Shown in pieces: positions 1 to 7,494 of a stretch of DNA of 34,507 bases (positions are counted from its first letter, which is position 1; every line of letters begins with the position of its first letter). The DNA lies in contig CANRLZ010000013.1 in assembly GCA_947631595.1 (NCBI GenBank), forward strand, positions 1-34,507. The letters run 5' to 3'. The notes beneath the pieces were generated by a model that made no database searches, was not told where the DNA came from, and worked only from the letters and a program-made list of their open reading frames with translations. The position numbers and the translations under genes were made by a program. The stretch comes from an uncultured Oscillospiraceae bacterium (GTDB lineage Bacteria; Bacillota; Clostridia; Oscillospirales; Oscillospiraceae).

Positions 1-47
1 GGGCTCTCGCATTGCCCCCCTTTGGCCCTTTTTCTGGGGAGTCTGGG

Positions 48-77
48 GGGCTATCTTTTTCGGGAAAAAGATAGCCC
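48..77. repeat. Perfect 13-bp hairpin, terminator-like
   Basis: The arms GGGCTATCTTTTT and AAAAAGATAGCCC pair perfectly around a CGGG tetraloop. The T run lies inside the stem, so this is not a standard intrinsic terminator with a free U tract. It could be a terminator for a gene outside the window or part of a dispersed repeat. Confidence 0.6.
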
Positions 78-139
78 TCCAGAAGGGCCGGGGGACGCCC
101 CCACGGAGGGGGGTCTGCCGAAGGAGGTTCGCCCTCTCA

Positions 140-176
140 GTCAGCCTGCGGCTGACAGCTCCCCCAGAGGGGGAGC
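140..176. repeat. Paired hairpins, dispersed intergenic repeat type
   Basis: There are two adjacent perfect stems: GTCAGCC/GGCTGAC with a TGC loop at 140-156, then GCTCCCCC/GGGGGAGC with an AGA loop at 158-176. Double-hairpin sequences of this composition are recurrent intergenic repeats in Faecalibacterium and other Oscillospiraceae. That is general knowledge; only one copy is visible here. Confidence 0.5.
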
Positions 177-402
177 CGGGGAGGTGGTGCGGCGCTGCAC
201 CTTGTCTGCACAACGCCGCGTCAGCGGCGACGGAGGCGGCCACGGCGCGAGCAGTAGGAACGCTACATACCGTTGACGAACTACGTTGTGCCGCCCAGTG
301 GCGGCGGCTTGCTGGCGTATTCCTGTCTGACCGGGCCGCCGGACGGGAGGAGTAGGAGCTGACAGTAGCAGCCCCTTCTTTTTCTTTTGGCATCCAAAAC
401 CG

Positions 403-432
403 TTTTCTTTTTCTTCGCTAAGAAAAAGAAAA
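403..432. repeat. Perfect 13-bp pyrimidine/purine hairpin
   Basis: The arms TTTTCTTTTTCTT and AAGAAAAAGAAAA flank a CGCT loop. The stem is almost purely pyrimidine on one side and purine on the other. It sits inside the repeat-rich region upstream of 627 and has no obvious gene to serve. Confidence 0.6.
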
Positions 433-466
433 TGGGTTTGGCCCCTGCGCCGGGAGGCGCGCGCCC

Positions 467-531
467 TTTGCCCACGTTGGGCAAACAACAACCCCGCCCC
501 GGAGGCGCGCCCTTTGCCCGGTACGGGCAAA
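467..531. repeat. Tandem 46-bp repeat, each unit with a TTTGCCC hairpin
   Basis: Two units with a 46-bp period each carry the arms TTTGCCC and GGGCAAA (467-485 and 513-531). The loops differ (ACGTT and GGTAC) while the stems are identical. Both are preceded by GGAGGCGCGC-type sequence and followed by CAACAACCCC. A weaker third hairpin (CGCC/GGCG) follows near 561-573. Confidence 0.6.
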
Positions 532-574
532 CAACAACCCCTCGCCGGGGGGAAACGCCTCGCCTTATGGGCGC

Positions 575-606
575 AAAAAGAGACCCCGGACGATGTCCGA
601 GGTCTC
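575..606 (-). terminator. Intrinsic terminator of nifJ
   Basis: Read on the minus strand, GAGACCTCGGAC pairs with GTCCGGGGTCTC (one mismatch) around a short loop and is followed by TTTTT. It begins about 20 bases past the nifJ stop codon and is in the right orientation to end the nifJ transcript. Confidence 0.8.
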
Positions 607-627
607 TCTGCTCTGGTTGCGCTGGGC

Positions 628-3600
628 TTACTTGTAGAGTTCGATGAGCTTGAGCAGGTGTTCGTAGCGGGCCTTGGCGGAGTCCTCGTTCTTGGCGAAC
701 AGCTCCTTGGCGCGCTCGGGGAAGGAGCGGGTCAGGGCGGAGTAACGGGCCTCGTTCATCAGGAACTCCTGATAGCCGCCGGCGGGCGCCTTGGAGTCCA
801 GGACGAACTTCTTGCCCTCCTCGCCCTCGGGGTTGAAGCGGAAGAGGTTCCAGTAGCCGCACTCCACGGCCTTCTTCATCTCGCTCTGGCAGTTGGCCAT
901 GCCGCCCTTGATGGAGTGCATCTCGCAGGGGGCGTAGCCGATGATAAGGGACGGGCCGTGATAGGCCTCGGCCTCCCGGATGGCGGTGAGGGTCTGGTTG
1001 GGGTTGGCGCCCATGGCCACCTGGGCCACGTAGACGTAGCCGTAGCTCATGGCGATCTCCGCCAGGGACTTCTTGGGCATGGCCTTACCGGCGGCGGCGA
1101 ACTGGGCCACAGCGCCGAAGTTGGTGGACTTGGAGGCCTGGCCGCCGGTGTTGGAGTAGACCTCGGTGTCGAAGACGAAGACGTTGATGTCCTCGCCGGA
1201 GGCCAGGACGTGGTCCAGGCCGCCGAAGCCGATGTCGTAGGCCCAACCGTCGCCGCCGAAGATCCACACGGATTTCTTGGAGAGGTAGTCCTTCAGATCC
1301 AGGATCTCCTGGGCGGGGGTGCCGGGCTTGGCGTGCTGCTCCAGGTGGGCGATCAGGGCGCGGGTGGCCTCGGCGTTGGCCGCGCCGTCCTCCTTGGTGT
1401 CCAGCCAGGGCTGGATGGCGCTCTTGCACTCGTCCTTGGCGTCGGGGTCGTCCACGATGGCCTGGAGCTTGGCGGCCAGGCGGTCGCGGATGGCCTTCTG
1501 GCCCAGGTAGATGCCCAGGCCGTGCTCGGCGTTGTCCTCAAACAGGGAGTTGGCCCAGGCGGGACCGCGGCCGGCGGGATCCACGGTGTAGGGGCTGGTG
1601 GCAGCCGGGCCGCCCCAGATGGAGGAGCAGCCGGTGGCGTTGGAGACGTACATCCGGTCGCCGAAGAGCTGGGTGACCAGGCGGGCATAGGAGGTCTCGG
1701 CGCAGCCGGCGCAGGAGCCGGAGAACTCCAGGTAGGGCTGCTTGAACTGGCTGCCCTTGACGCTCTTGTTGTCGGCCACGTCGTCCTTGACGGTGACCTT
1801 GGAGACCATGTAGTTGAACACTTCCTGCTGCTCGGCCTGGGACTCCTGGGGCACCATGGTCAGGGACTTGGTGGGACACACGCCCACGCAGACGGTGCAG
1901 CCCATGCAGTCCAGCGGGCTGACGGCCAGGGAGAACTGGTACTTACCCTTGCCCGCGCCGGCCTTGAAGGGCACGATCTTGGCGGCCTTGGGCGCCGCGG
2001 CGGCCTCGGCGTCGGTGAGGGCGTAGGCGCGGATGGTGGCGTGGGGGCAGACGTAGGAGCACTGGTTGCACTGGACGCACTTCTCCGCGTCCCACACGGG
2101 CACGCTCACGGCCACGCCGCGCTTCTCGTAGGCGGCGGCGCCCTGCTCGAAGGTGCCGTCCACGTGATCCATGAAGGCGGAGACGGGCAGGCTGTCGCCG
2201 TCCATCTTGTCCACGGGGGTGAGGATGTTCTGGACCATCTTCACGGTGGCGGGGCGGCCCTCGATCTTCTCCTCCGCCTTGGTGTCGGCGGCAGTGGCCC
2301 AGGAGGCGGGCACGTCGAACTTCTTGAAGGCGGTGGCGCCCATGTCGATGGCCTTGTGGTTCATGTCCACCACGTCCTGGCCCTTCTTCAGGTAGGAGTG
2401 GGTGGCGGCGTCCTTCATGTACTGGATGGCCTCCGCCTCGGGCATGACCTGGGCCAGCTTGAAGAAAGCGGACTGGAGGATGGTGTTGGTGCGCTTGCCC
2501 ATGCCGATCTCCACGGCCAGGTCGATGGCGTTGATGGTGTAGACCTGGATGTTGTGCTCGGCGATGTAGCGCTTGGCCTCGGCGGGCATGTGCTTGTCAA
2601 GCTCCTCGTCGGACCACTGGCAGTTGATGAGGAAGGTGCCGCCGTCCTTCACGTCCCGGACCATGGGGAAGCCCTTGACGATGTAGGCGGGGACGTGGCA
2701 GGCCACGAAGTCGGCCTTGTTGATGTAGTAGGGGCTCTTGATGGGCTTGTCGCCAAAGCGCAGGTGGCTGATGGTCACGCCGCCGGTCTTCTTGGAGTCG
2801 TACTGGAAGTACGCCTGGACGAACTTGTCGGTGTGGTCGCCGATGATCTTGATGGAGTTCTTGTTGGCGCCCACGGTGCCGTCGCCGCCCAGACCCCAGA
2901 ACTTGCACTCGATGGTGCCCTCGGCCGCGGTGTTGGGGCAGTCGTGCTCGGGCAGGGAGAGGTTGGTCACGTCGTCCACGATGCCGATGGTGAACTGCTT
3001 CTTGGGGTCGGCCTTGGCCAGCTCCTCATAGATGGCGAAGACGCTCTTGGGGGGCGTGTCCTTGGAACCCAGGCCGTAGCGGCCGCCGATGATGGTGGCC
3101 TGACGGCCGGCGTTGGCGAAGGCGGTGACCACGTCCAGGTAGAGGGGGTCGCCCTGGGCGCCCGGCTCCTTGGTGCGGTCCAGCACGGCGATGGACTTGG
3201 CGGTGGCGGGGACGGCGGCCAGGAGTTTGTCGGCCCGGAAGGGGCGGTAGAGGCGAACCTTCACCAGACCCACCTTCTCGCCGTGGGCGTTGAGGTAGTC
3301 GATGACTTCCTCGGTCACGTCGCAGATGGAACCCATGGCCACGATGACCCGGTCGGCGTCCGGCGCGCCGTAGTAGTTGAACAGCTGATAGTCGGTGCCC
3401 AGCTTGGCGTTGACCTTGCCCATGTACTCCTCCACCACGTCGGGCAGAGCGTCGTAGTACTTGTTGCAGGCCTCACGGTGCTGGAAGAAGATGTCGCCGT
3501 TCTCGTGGGAGCCGCGCATCACGGGGCGCTCCGGGTTCAGGGCGCGGGCGCGGAAGGCGTTGACGGCGTCCATGTCCACCATCTCGGCCAGGTCGTCGTA

Positions 3601-4161
3601 GTCCCAGATGGCGATCTTCTGGATCTCGTGGGAGGTGCGGAAGCCGTCGAAGAAGTTGATGAAGGGGACGCGGCCCTTGATGGCGGCCAGGTGGGCCACC
3701 GCGCCCAGGTCCATGACCTCCTGGACGTTGCTCTCGGCCAGCATGGCAAAACCGGTCTGGCGGCAGGCCATGACGTCGGAGTGGTCGCCGAAGATGTTCA
3801 GCGCGTGGCTGGCCACGGTCCGGGCGGAGACGTGGAAAACGGTGGGCAGCAGCTCGCCGGCGATCTTGTACATGTTGGGGATCATCAGCAGCAGGCCCTG
3901 GGAGGCGGTGTAGGTGGTGGTGAGCGCGCCGGAGTTCAGGGAGCCGTGGACGGTGCCCGCGGCGCCGGCCTCAGACTCCATCTCCACGACCTTCACGGTG
4001 GAACCGAAGATGTTCTTGCGGCCCTGGGCGGCCCACTGGTCCACGTTGTCCGCCATGGGGCTGGACGGCGTGATGGGGTAGATGCCCGCTACCTCGGTGA
4101 ACGCGTAGGAGACGTGGGCGGCGGCCATATTGCCGTCCATGGATTTCAGTTTTCTTGCCAT
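628..4161 (-). CDS. nifJ: Pyruvate:ferredoxin (flavodoxin) oxidoreductase
   Basis: This cytoplasmic enzyme oxidatively decarboxylates pyruvate to acetyl-CoA and CO2 and reduces ferredoxin. It is the central anaerobic pyruvate exit in Clostridia. The 1177-residue product is full length for the homodimeric single-chain form. The N-terminal PFOR domain carries YPITPSSPMAD near residue 30. Two ferredoxin-type 4Fe-4S motifs lie near residue 695 (CVQCNQCSYVCP) and 750 (CMGCTVCVGVCP). Cysteines for the proximal cluster occur in GSCAGCAE (about 816), NATGCSS (about 840) and APCEMHS (about 1075). The thiamine diphosphate motif GGDGWAYDIGFGG lies near 970. The start ATG is preceded by AAGGAGGG at 10 nt. 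The gene is monocistronic, with its own promoter (4204-4232) and terminator, and is divergent from secG. Confidence 0.97.
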   Translation of the reverse strand: MARKLKSMDGNMAAAHVSYAFTEVAGIYPITPSSPMADNVDQWAAQGRKNIFGSTVKVVEMESEAGAAGTVHGSLNSGALTTTYTASQGLLLMIPNMYKIAGELLPTVFHVSARTVASHALNIFGDHSDVMACRQTGFAMLAESNVQEVMDLGAVAHLAAIKGRVPFINFFDGFRTSHEIQKIAIWDYDDLAEMVDMDAVNAFRARALNPERPVMRGSHENGDIFFQHREACNKYYDALPDVVEEYMGKVNAKLGTDYQLFNYYGAPDADRVIVAMGSICDVTEEVIDYLNAHGEKVGLVKVRLYRPFRADKLLAAVPATAKSIAVLDRTKEPGAQGDPLYLDVVTAFANAGRQATIIGGRYGLGSKDTPPKSVFAIYEELAKADPKKQFTIGIVDDVTNLSLPEHDCPNTAAEGTIECKFWGLGGDGTVGANKNSIKIIGDHTDKFVQAYFQYDSKKTGGVTISHLRFGDKPIKSPYYINKADFVACHVPAYIVKGFPMVRDVKDGGTFLINCQWSDEELDKHMPAEAKRYIAEHNIQVYTINAIDLAVEIGMGKRTNTILQSAFFKLAQVMPEAEAIQYMKDAATHSYLKKGQDVVDMNHKAIDMGATAFKKFDVPASWATAADTKAEEKIEGRPATVKMVQNILTPVDKMDGDSLPVSAFMDHVDGTFEQGAAAYEKRGVAVSVPVWDAEKCVQCNQCSYVCPHATIRAYALTDAEAAAAPKAAKIVPFKAGAGKGKYQFSLAVSPLDCMGCTVCVGVCPTKSLTMVPQESQAEQQEVFNYMVSKVTVKDDVADNKSVKGSQFKQPYLEFSGSCAGCAETSYARLVTQLFGDRMYVSNATGCSSIWGGPAATSPYTVDPAGRGPAWANSLFEDNAEHGLGIYLGQKAIRDRLAAKLQAIVDDPDAKDECKSAIQPWLDTKEDGAANAEATRALIAHLEQHAKPGTPAQEILDLKDYLSKKSVWIFGGDGWAYDIGFGGLDHVLASGEDINVFVFDTEVYSNTGGQASKSTNFGAVAQFAAAGKAMPKKSLAEIAMSYGYVYVAQVAMGANPNQTLTAIREAEAYHGPSLIIGYAPCEMHSIKGGMANCQSEMKKAVECGYWNLFRFNPEGEEGKKFVLDSKAPAGGYQEFLMNEARYSALTRSFPERAKELFAKNEDSAKARYEHLLKLIELYK

Positions 4162-4203
4162 TTGGTCATGCCCTCCTTCTAATAGAAGAATTCTTCGCCA
4201 GAT

Positions 4204-4232
4204 ATTTTACCACCAAACTTTTGGTTTGTAAA
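4204..4232 (-). promoter_or_regulatory. nifJ promoter with a dyad in the spacer
   Basis: On the minus strand a TTTACA -35 (4227-4232) and a TAAAAT -10 (4204-4209) are separated by exactly 17 nt. The spacer holds the inverted repeat ACCAAA-CT-TTTGGT (4212-4225), placed where a bound repressor would block RNA polymerase. The promoter match is good. The operator role is inference. Confidence 0.65.
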
Positions 4233-4323
4233 TCATAAAAACGTATATTCCAGGGAAAAATTTTGTTTCTTCTGCCTAAAAGGCCGCCGGGGAGAAAAAG
4301 CGGAAAAAATTCGGAAAAAAGTC

Positions 4324-4352
4324 TTGCATTTTTCCCGGAACTGTGGTAACAT
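4324..4352 (+). promoter_or_regulatory. secG promoter
   Basis: A TTGCAT -35 and a TAACAT -10 lie 17 nt apart, with a TG dinucleotide one base before the -10 (extended -10). It lies 56 nt upstream of the secG start and diverges from the nifJ promoter. Confidence 0.65.
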
Positions 4353-4408
4353 GATAGCCCATTGAGGAGTTTCGCCCGGAGGGGCGCTTTGGAAAGGAAG
4401 TCAACGCT

Positions 4409-4648
4409 ATGAGTCCCCTGATGATCGTTTTGACCGTAATCTACGTCATTTTCTGCCTGTTCCTCATCGCCGTGGTGCTGCTCCAGTCCGGCAAGTCCGC
4501 CGGTCTGTCCGGGGCCATCGCCGGCGGGATGGACACCTTCCTGAGCAAGAACAAGGCCAAGACCTGGGACGCCCGGCTGGCCAAGCTGACCAAGTGGGTG
4601 GCCGTGGCCTTCATGCTGCTCACCCTGATTCTCTGGCTGTTCATGTGA
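4409..4648 (+). CDS. secG: Preprotein translocase subunit SecG
   Basis: A 79-residue membrane protein of the SecYEG channel that assists SecA-driven export. Two hydrophobic segments are visible, at about residues 3-25 (IVLTVIYVIFCLFLIAVVLL) and 55-78. They are joined by the characteristic loop LLQSGKSAGLSGAIAGG, which marks SecG. Size and topology are normal for the family. The ATG follows GGAAAGGAAG at good spacing. In many Firmicutes secG precedes rnr, as here, but a strong terminator lies between them, so the two are at least partly uncoupled. SecA is also in this window, on the opposite strand. Confidence 0.93.
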   Translation: MSPLMIVLTVIYVIFCLFLIAVVLLQSGKSAGLSGAIAGGMDTFLSKNKAKTWDARLAKLTKWVAVAFMLLTLILWLFM

Positions 4649-4665
4649 TCCCTTGCCGGAACGCG

Positions 4666-4697
4666 AAACGTCCTCCCCCTGGGGAGGACGTTTTTTT
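4666..4697 (+). terminator. Intrinsic terminator between secG and rnr
   Basis: AACGTCCTCCCC pairs with GGGGAGGACGTT and runs into a seven-T tract. It starts 18 bases after the secG stop. It also argues against any rnr start upstream of 4725, because the hairpin would then be coding. Confidence 0.88.
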
Positions 4698-4724
4698 ATC
4701 CCTGTCGAAAAAGGAAGTATTTTA

Positions 4725-6767
4725 ATGAGAGAAAGACCCGACGCCATCTCCGGCGTCTACCACGCCAACCCCAAGGGCTTCGGCTTCGTCACCCCGGACG
4801 GGGACGACCCCGGGGAGGACTGGTTCGTCCCCCGGGGCCAGTCCGGCGGCGCCTGGGACGGAGACGCCGTGCAGTTCGTCCCCACCGACCCGGAACGCCA
4901 CGCCGGGCGGGTGCGCGCCGTGACCAGCCGGGCCAACCCGGTGGTCACCGGCCTGCTCCGCCGGGAGGGCAGGACGTACTTTCTGGTTCCGGACAGCCCC
5001 CGCCTCACCCGGCCCATCCTCCTGGTGGGCAGGGTCAAGGGCATTTCCCCCGGCCTCCGGGCGGCGGTGGCGGTGGTGAGCTACGGCGACCCCGCCATGG
5101 GTTCCCTCCGCCAGGTCTTCGGCCCCGGGGAGAGCCTGGAGAGCGCCCGGGAGGCCATCCTGTTCCACTACAACGTCTCCCCCGCCTTTTCCCCGGAGGT
5201 GGAGGCGGAGGCCGCCGCCCTGCCCCAGACGGTCTCCCCCGGCGACCTGGCCGGCCGGGAGGACTTCCGGGGCTGGACGGTGGTCACCATCGATTCCCAG
5301 AGCGCCAAGGACCTGGACGACGCGGTGTCCCTCACCACCGACGCCCAGGGCCGCCGGGTGCTGGGGGTGCACATCGCCGACGTGAGCCACTACGTCCAGC
5401 CCAAGACCCTCCTGGACGGGGAGGCGCTGGAGCGGGGCACGTCGGTATATTATGTAAACCACGTTGCCCCCATGCTCCCCACCGCCCTGTCCAACGGCAT
5501 CTGCTCCCTGAACCCCCAGGAGGACCGGCTGACCCTCTCCTGCCTGATGACGCTGGACGACGGGGGTGAGGTGGCGGACTACCGCATTGTCCAGGGGGTG
5601 ATCCGCACCGCCGGGCGGCTCAGCTACGACCAGGTGAACGAGTTTTTGGACGGCCAGACCCCCCAGGAGGGTCTGCTGGCCGCGGACAGCCCCCGCGCCC
5701 AGGCGGTGGGCGGGCTGGTGTCCGGGCTGGACGCCCTGGCCGCCCAGCGCCGGAAGCTCCGCCGGCGGCGGGGGGCGCTGGAGCTGTCCTCCGCGGAGTT
5801 CCACTTTGTCGTGGGGCCGGACGGCGGCGTGGCCGACATCCGGCGGGCGGTCCCCGGCCGGGGGGAGAGCCTGATCGAGGAGTGTATGCTCCTGGCCAAC
5901 GAGACGGTGGCCCGGCACCTGTGCCAAACCGGTGTCCCCGGCGTCTTCCGGGTCCACGAAGCCCCGTCGGAGGACAAGATCCAGGGGCTGCGGCGGATGG
6001 TGGCGCCCCTGGGGTACGACCTGCGGGGAGGAGACGGCTTCCAGCTCCAAAAGCTGCTGGACTGGGCCAGGGGCGGGCCGCTGGAGGGGGCGGTGAACAT
6101 GATGACCCTGCGCTCGCTGATGAAAGCCCGGTACGACGAGAAAAACCTGGGCCACTTCGGCCTGGGGGCGGAGTACTACTGCCACTTCACCTCCCCCATC
6201 CGCCGCTACCCGGACTTAGCCGTCCACCGCATCCTCACCGCCGCTTTGGAGGGCCGGGGGCTGAAGGGCCTGGCCGCCTTCACCCCCCTGGCGGCCCGGC
6301 AGTCCTCCCAGCGAGAGCTGGCCGCCCAGAGCGCGGAGCGGGAGATCGAAAAGCTCTACATGGCCCAGTTCATGGCGGACAAGGTGGGCCAGACCTTCCC
6401 CGCCGCGGTCACCGGGGTCACCCGGTTCGGCGTGTTCGCCGCTCTGGAAAACGGCGTGGAGGGGATGATCGCCCTGGAGAGCCTGCCCGACGACCGCTGG
6501 GACTTCGACGAGGAGGCCCAGACCCTCACCGGGGCCAACACCGGGCTGCGCTACACCTTCGGCGCTCCGCTGGAAGTGGTCTGCGCCGCCGCCGACCCCG
6601 CCACCGGGCGCATCGACTTCACCCTCCCCGGCGGGGAGGGTATAACCCCTGGAATAAATGTCCAGAATACGCATAGACTGGACCAGACGAGGGGGCGGCG
6701 ACCGTGTTTCAAAAAATCATCCAAAAGTTCTCCCGGCAACCGGAAGAGGAGGAGCGGGAGGCGCTGA
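4725..6767 (+). CDS. rnr: Ribonuclease R
   Basis: A 3'-5' exoribonuclease of the RNB family that degrades structured RNA. The 680-residue chain has an N-terminal cold-shock-type OB domain (YHANPKGFGFVTPDGDD near residue 12), a second OB region, the RNB catalytic domain, and a C-terminal S1 domain (VTGVTRFGVFAALENGVEGMI near 570). In the RNB motif IDSQSAKDLDDAV the four catalytic aspartates are kept, although the usual GED is SQS. The signature SPIRRYPDLAVHR is intact. I chose ATG 4725 (AAGGAAG upstream) because the in-frame codon at 4653 would place the secG terminator inside the gene. The short basic tail (RKRRSGRR) is encoded in a 64-nt overlap with the next gene. Confidence 0.93.
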   Translation: MRERPDAISGVYHANPKGFGFVTPDGDDPGEDWFVPRGQSGGAWDGDAVQFVPTDPERHAGRVRAVTSRANPVVTGLLRREGRTYFLVPDSPRLTRPILLVGRVKGISPGLRAAVAVVSYGDPAMGSLRQVFGPGESLESAREAILFHYNVSPAFSPEVEAEAAALPQTVSPGDLAGREDFRGWTVVTIDSQSAKDLDDAVSLTTDAQGRRVLGVHIADVSHYVQPKTLLDGEALERGTSVYYVNHVAPMLPTALSNGICSLNPQEDRLTLSCLMTLDDGGEVADYRIVQGVIRTAGRLSYDQVNEFLDGQTPQEGLLAADSPRAQAVGGLVSGLDALAAQRRKLRRRRGALELSSAEFHFVVGPDGGVADIRRAVPGRGESLIEECMLLANETVARHLCQTGVPGVFRVHEAPSEDKIQGLRRMVAPLGYDLRGGDGFQLQKLLDWARGGPLEGAVNMMTLRSLMKARYDEKNLGHFGLGAEYYCHFTSPIRRYPDLAVHRILTAALEGRGLKGLAAFTPLAARQSSQRELAAQSAEREIEKLYMAQFMADKVGQTFPAAVTGVTRFGVFAALENGVEGMIALESLPDDRWDFDEEAQTLTGANTGLRYTFGAPLEVVCAAADPATGRIDFTLPGGEGITPGINVQNTHRLDQTRGRRPCFKKSSKSSPGNRKRRSGRR

Positions 6768-6943
6768 TGGAGAGTATGCGCTCCACCCAGAGCGCCCTGA
6801 GCCGGGCCTACGACGGGTTCAACCGGGCGTCCGACGGCGATCTCATCGAGTCCTATGTCTACGAGATCAACGCCCTGCGCCACCGCTACTCCTATCTTCT
6901 CCGGCAGGTCCAGCGGTTGGAGGGAGCGAAGACGTGCCGATAG
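6704..6943 (+). CDS. YaaL-like DUF2508 protein
   Basis: A small acidic protein of 79 residues with no signal or membrane segment, probably all helical. The pattern of an acidic stretch (QPEEEEREAL), then a DxDLIE-like segment (SDGDLIESYVYEINAL) and RYSYLLRQ fits the DUF2508/YaaL family, whose function is not known. In Bacillus subtilis yaaL directly precedes bofA, and the same order is seen here. I chose GTG 6704 because GAGGGGG lies 8 nt upstream and the family's N-terminal residues are then included. An alternative ATG at 6767 overlaps the rnr stop codon and would give 58 residues. The 5' end overlaps rnr by 64 nt. Confidence 0.75.
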   Translation: MFQKIIQKFSRQPEEEEREALMESMRSTQSALSRAYDGFNRASDGDLIESYVYEINALRHRYSYLLRQVQRLEGAKTCR

Positions 6944-7206
6944 GAGACGGCCGCTGGGCGGCGGTGTTTCTGGGCTTTGCCCTGCTCCTCCCCTTTTTGC
7001 CCCTCCTCTTTCGCCTCCTGCGGCGGCTGCTGGGGATCGGCGGCCGGGCGCTGGCCGCCCTGGGTTCCCTGGCGCTGCTGAAACTGGTGGAGGGGTTCGT
7101 GGGGCTGAGCCTGGGGGTGAACGTCCTCAACGCCCTGGTGCTGGCCCTGCTGGGCGTCCCCGGTCTGGGGCTTCTCATGCTCCTGGACTGGACCTCCAAA
7201 CTATAA
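6934..7206 (+). CDS. bofA: BofA-family pro-sigma-K processing inhibitor
   Basis: In spore formers BofA sits in the mother-cell membrane around the forespore and holds back SpoIVFB processing of pro-sigma-K. The 90-residue product is almost entirely hydrophobic. It has two or three membrane spans and ends with LGVNVLNALVLALLGVPGLG, matching the family hallmark of a GVN...G-PG-hxxxL segment. GTG 6934 overlaps the end of the yaaL-like gene by 10 nt and has GGAGGG upstream, so the two are probably translationally coupled. Whether sigma-K is regulated this way in this organism is unknown, since many Clostridia use BofA differently. Confidence 0.82.
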   Translation: MPIGDGRWAAVFLGFALLLPFLPLLFRLLRRLLGIGGRALAALGSLALLKLVEGFVGLSLGVNVLNALVLALLGVPGLGLLMLLDWTSKL

Positions 7207-7208
7207 AA

Positions 7209-7240
7209 ACCGGGAGCCGACCCGTGGGTCGGCTCCCGGT
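7209..7240. terminator. Perfect 15-bp hairpin, copy 1
   Basis: ACCGGGAGCCGACCC pairs with GGGTCGGCTCCCGGT around GT. It follows the bofA stop by 2 bases. There is no T run on the plus side, but TTTTT follows on the minus side, so it can terminate leftward transcription arriving from ilvE and may also stop bofA. An identical hairpin recurs at 7448-7479. Confidence 0.7.
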
Positions 7241-7447
7241 CAGCTTGTCAAAAAAGCCTCGCAGAGTTTCGCGCCGCTAGGCGCGAAAGACTCATAGGAA
7301 ATTTTTTCCGGCGGCGTGTACGTCGGAAAAAATACATCTCGGCCCGCAAACGTGCGAGCCGGCCGCCCTCGCGGCGGCCGGGGAGTGCGCTGCAGCGGGC
7401 CGTAAAAAATGTCAAAGAAGCGGCAGGGCCGCTTCTTTGACAGTCTC
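7241..7447. repeat. Non-coding hairpin array between duplicated hairpins
   Basis: The 207 bases hold no plausible gene but contain at least four stems: TTTCGCGCC/GGCGCGAAA (7267-7288), ATTTTTTCCG/CGGAAAAAAT, a nested GGCCCGC...GCGGGCC stem enclosing GGCCGCC/GGCGGCC, and TGTCAAAGAAGCGGC/GCCGCTTCTTTGACA near the right end. The outer ends carry near-matching inverted repeats (TGTCAAAAAAGC left, GCTTCTTTGACA right, 11 of 12). This resembles a MITE-like or dispersed structured repeat inserted next to a terminator. Confidence 0.55.
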
Positions 7448-7479
7448 ACCGGGAGCCGACCCGTGGGTCGGCTCCCGGT
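7448..7479. terminator. Perfect 15-bp hairpin, copy 2
   Basis: Identical over 32 bp to the hairpin at 7209-7240. It stands 15 bases from the ilvE stop codon, between the convergent bofA and ilvE genes. The following TTTCCTTT on the plus side is a weak U tract for rightward transcription. Confidence 0.7.
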
Positions 7480-7494
7480 TTCCTTTGGAGAAAA

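Larger units (their letters stand above)
1..574. other. Non-coding, hairpin- and repeat-rich intergenic region
   Basis: I see no convincing gene here. Open frames exist but lack ribosome sites, and their translations are low-complexity, rich in Pro, Arg and Gly. The stretch is a succession of hairpins: 48-77, 140-176, 403-432 and a tandem pair at 467-531, each listed separately. It lies downstream of nifJ, beyond the nifJ terminator. Composition alternates between very GC-rich blocks and short A/T tracts. I infer accumulated dispersed intergenic repeats rather than a functional gene. Confidence 0.6.

Noticed and set aside
440..574. Repeat units resembling a CRISPR array
   Set aside because: Only two clear units and a degenerate third, with palindromic cores and no unique spacers of uniform length, and no cas genes in the window.
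4137..4175. A tiny leader frame overlapping the nifJ start (ATGACCAAATGG...)
   Set aside because: Only seven codons, with no sign of an attenuator structure. Probably chance, given the ribosome site serves the nifJ ATG.
514..4182. A 1222-codon open frame antisense to nifJ
   Set aside because: Codon bias in GC-rich DNA leaves the antisense frame open. Its translation is low-complexity (runs of Gly, Val, Leu, His), while the opposite strand encodes an unmistakable oxidoreductase.
4653..4724. An upstream in-frame start for rnr
   Set aside because: It would translate through the secG terminator hairpin and has no ribosome site. ATG 4725 has AAGGAAG upstream and gives the normal RNase R N-terminus.
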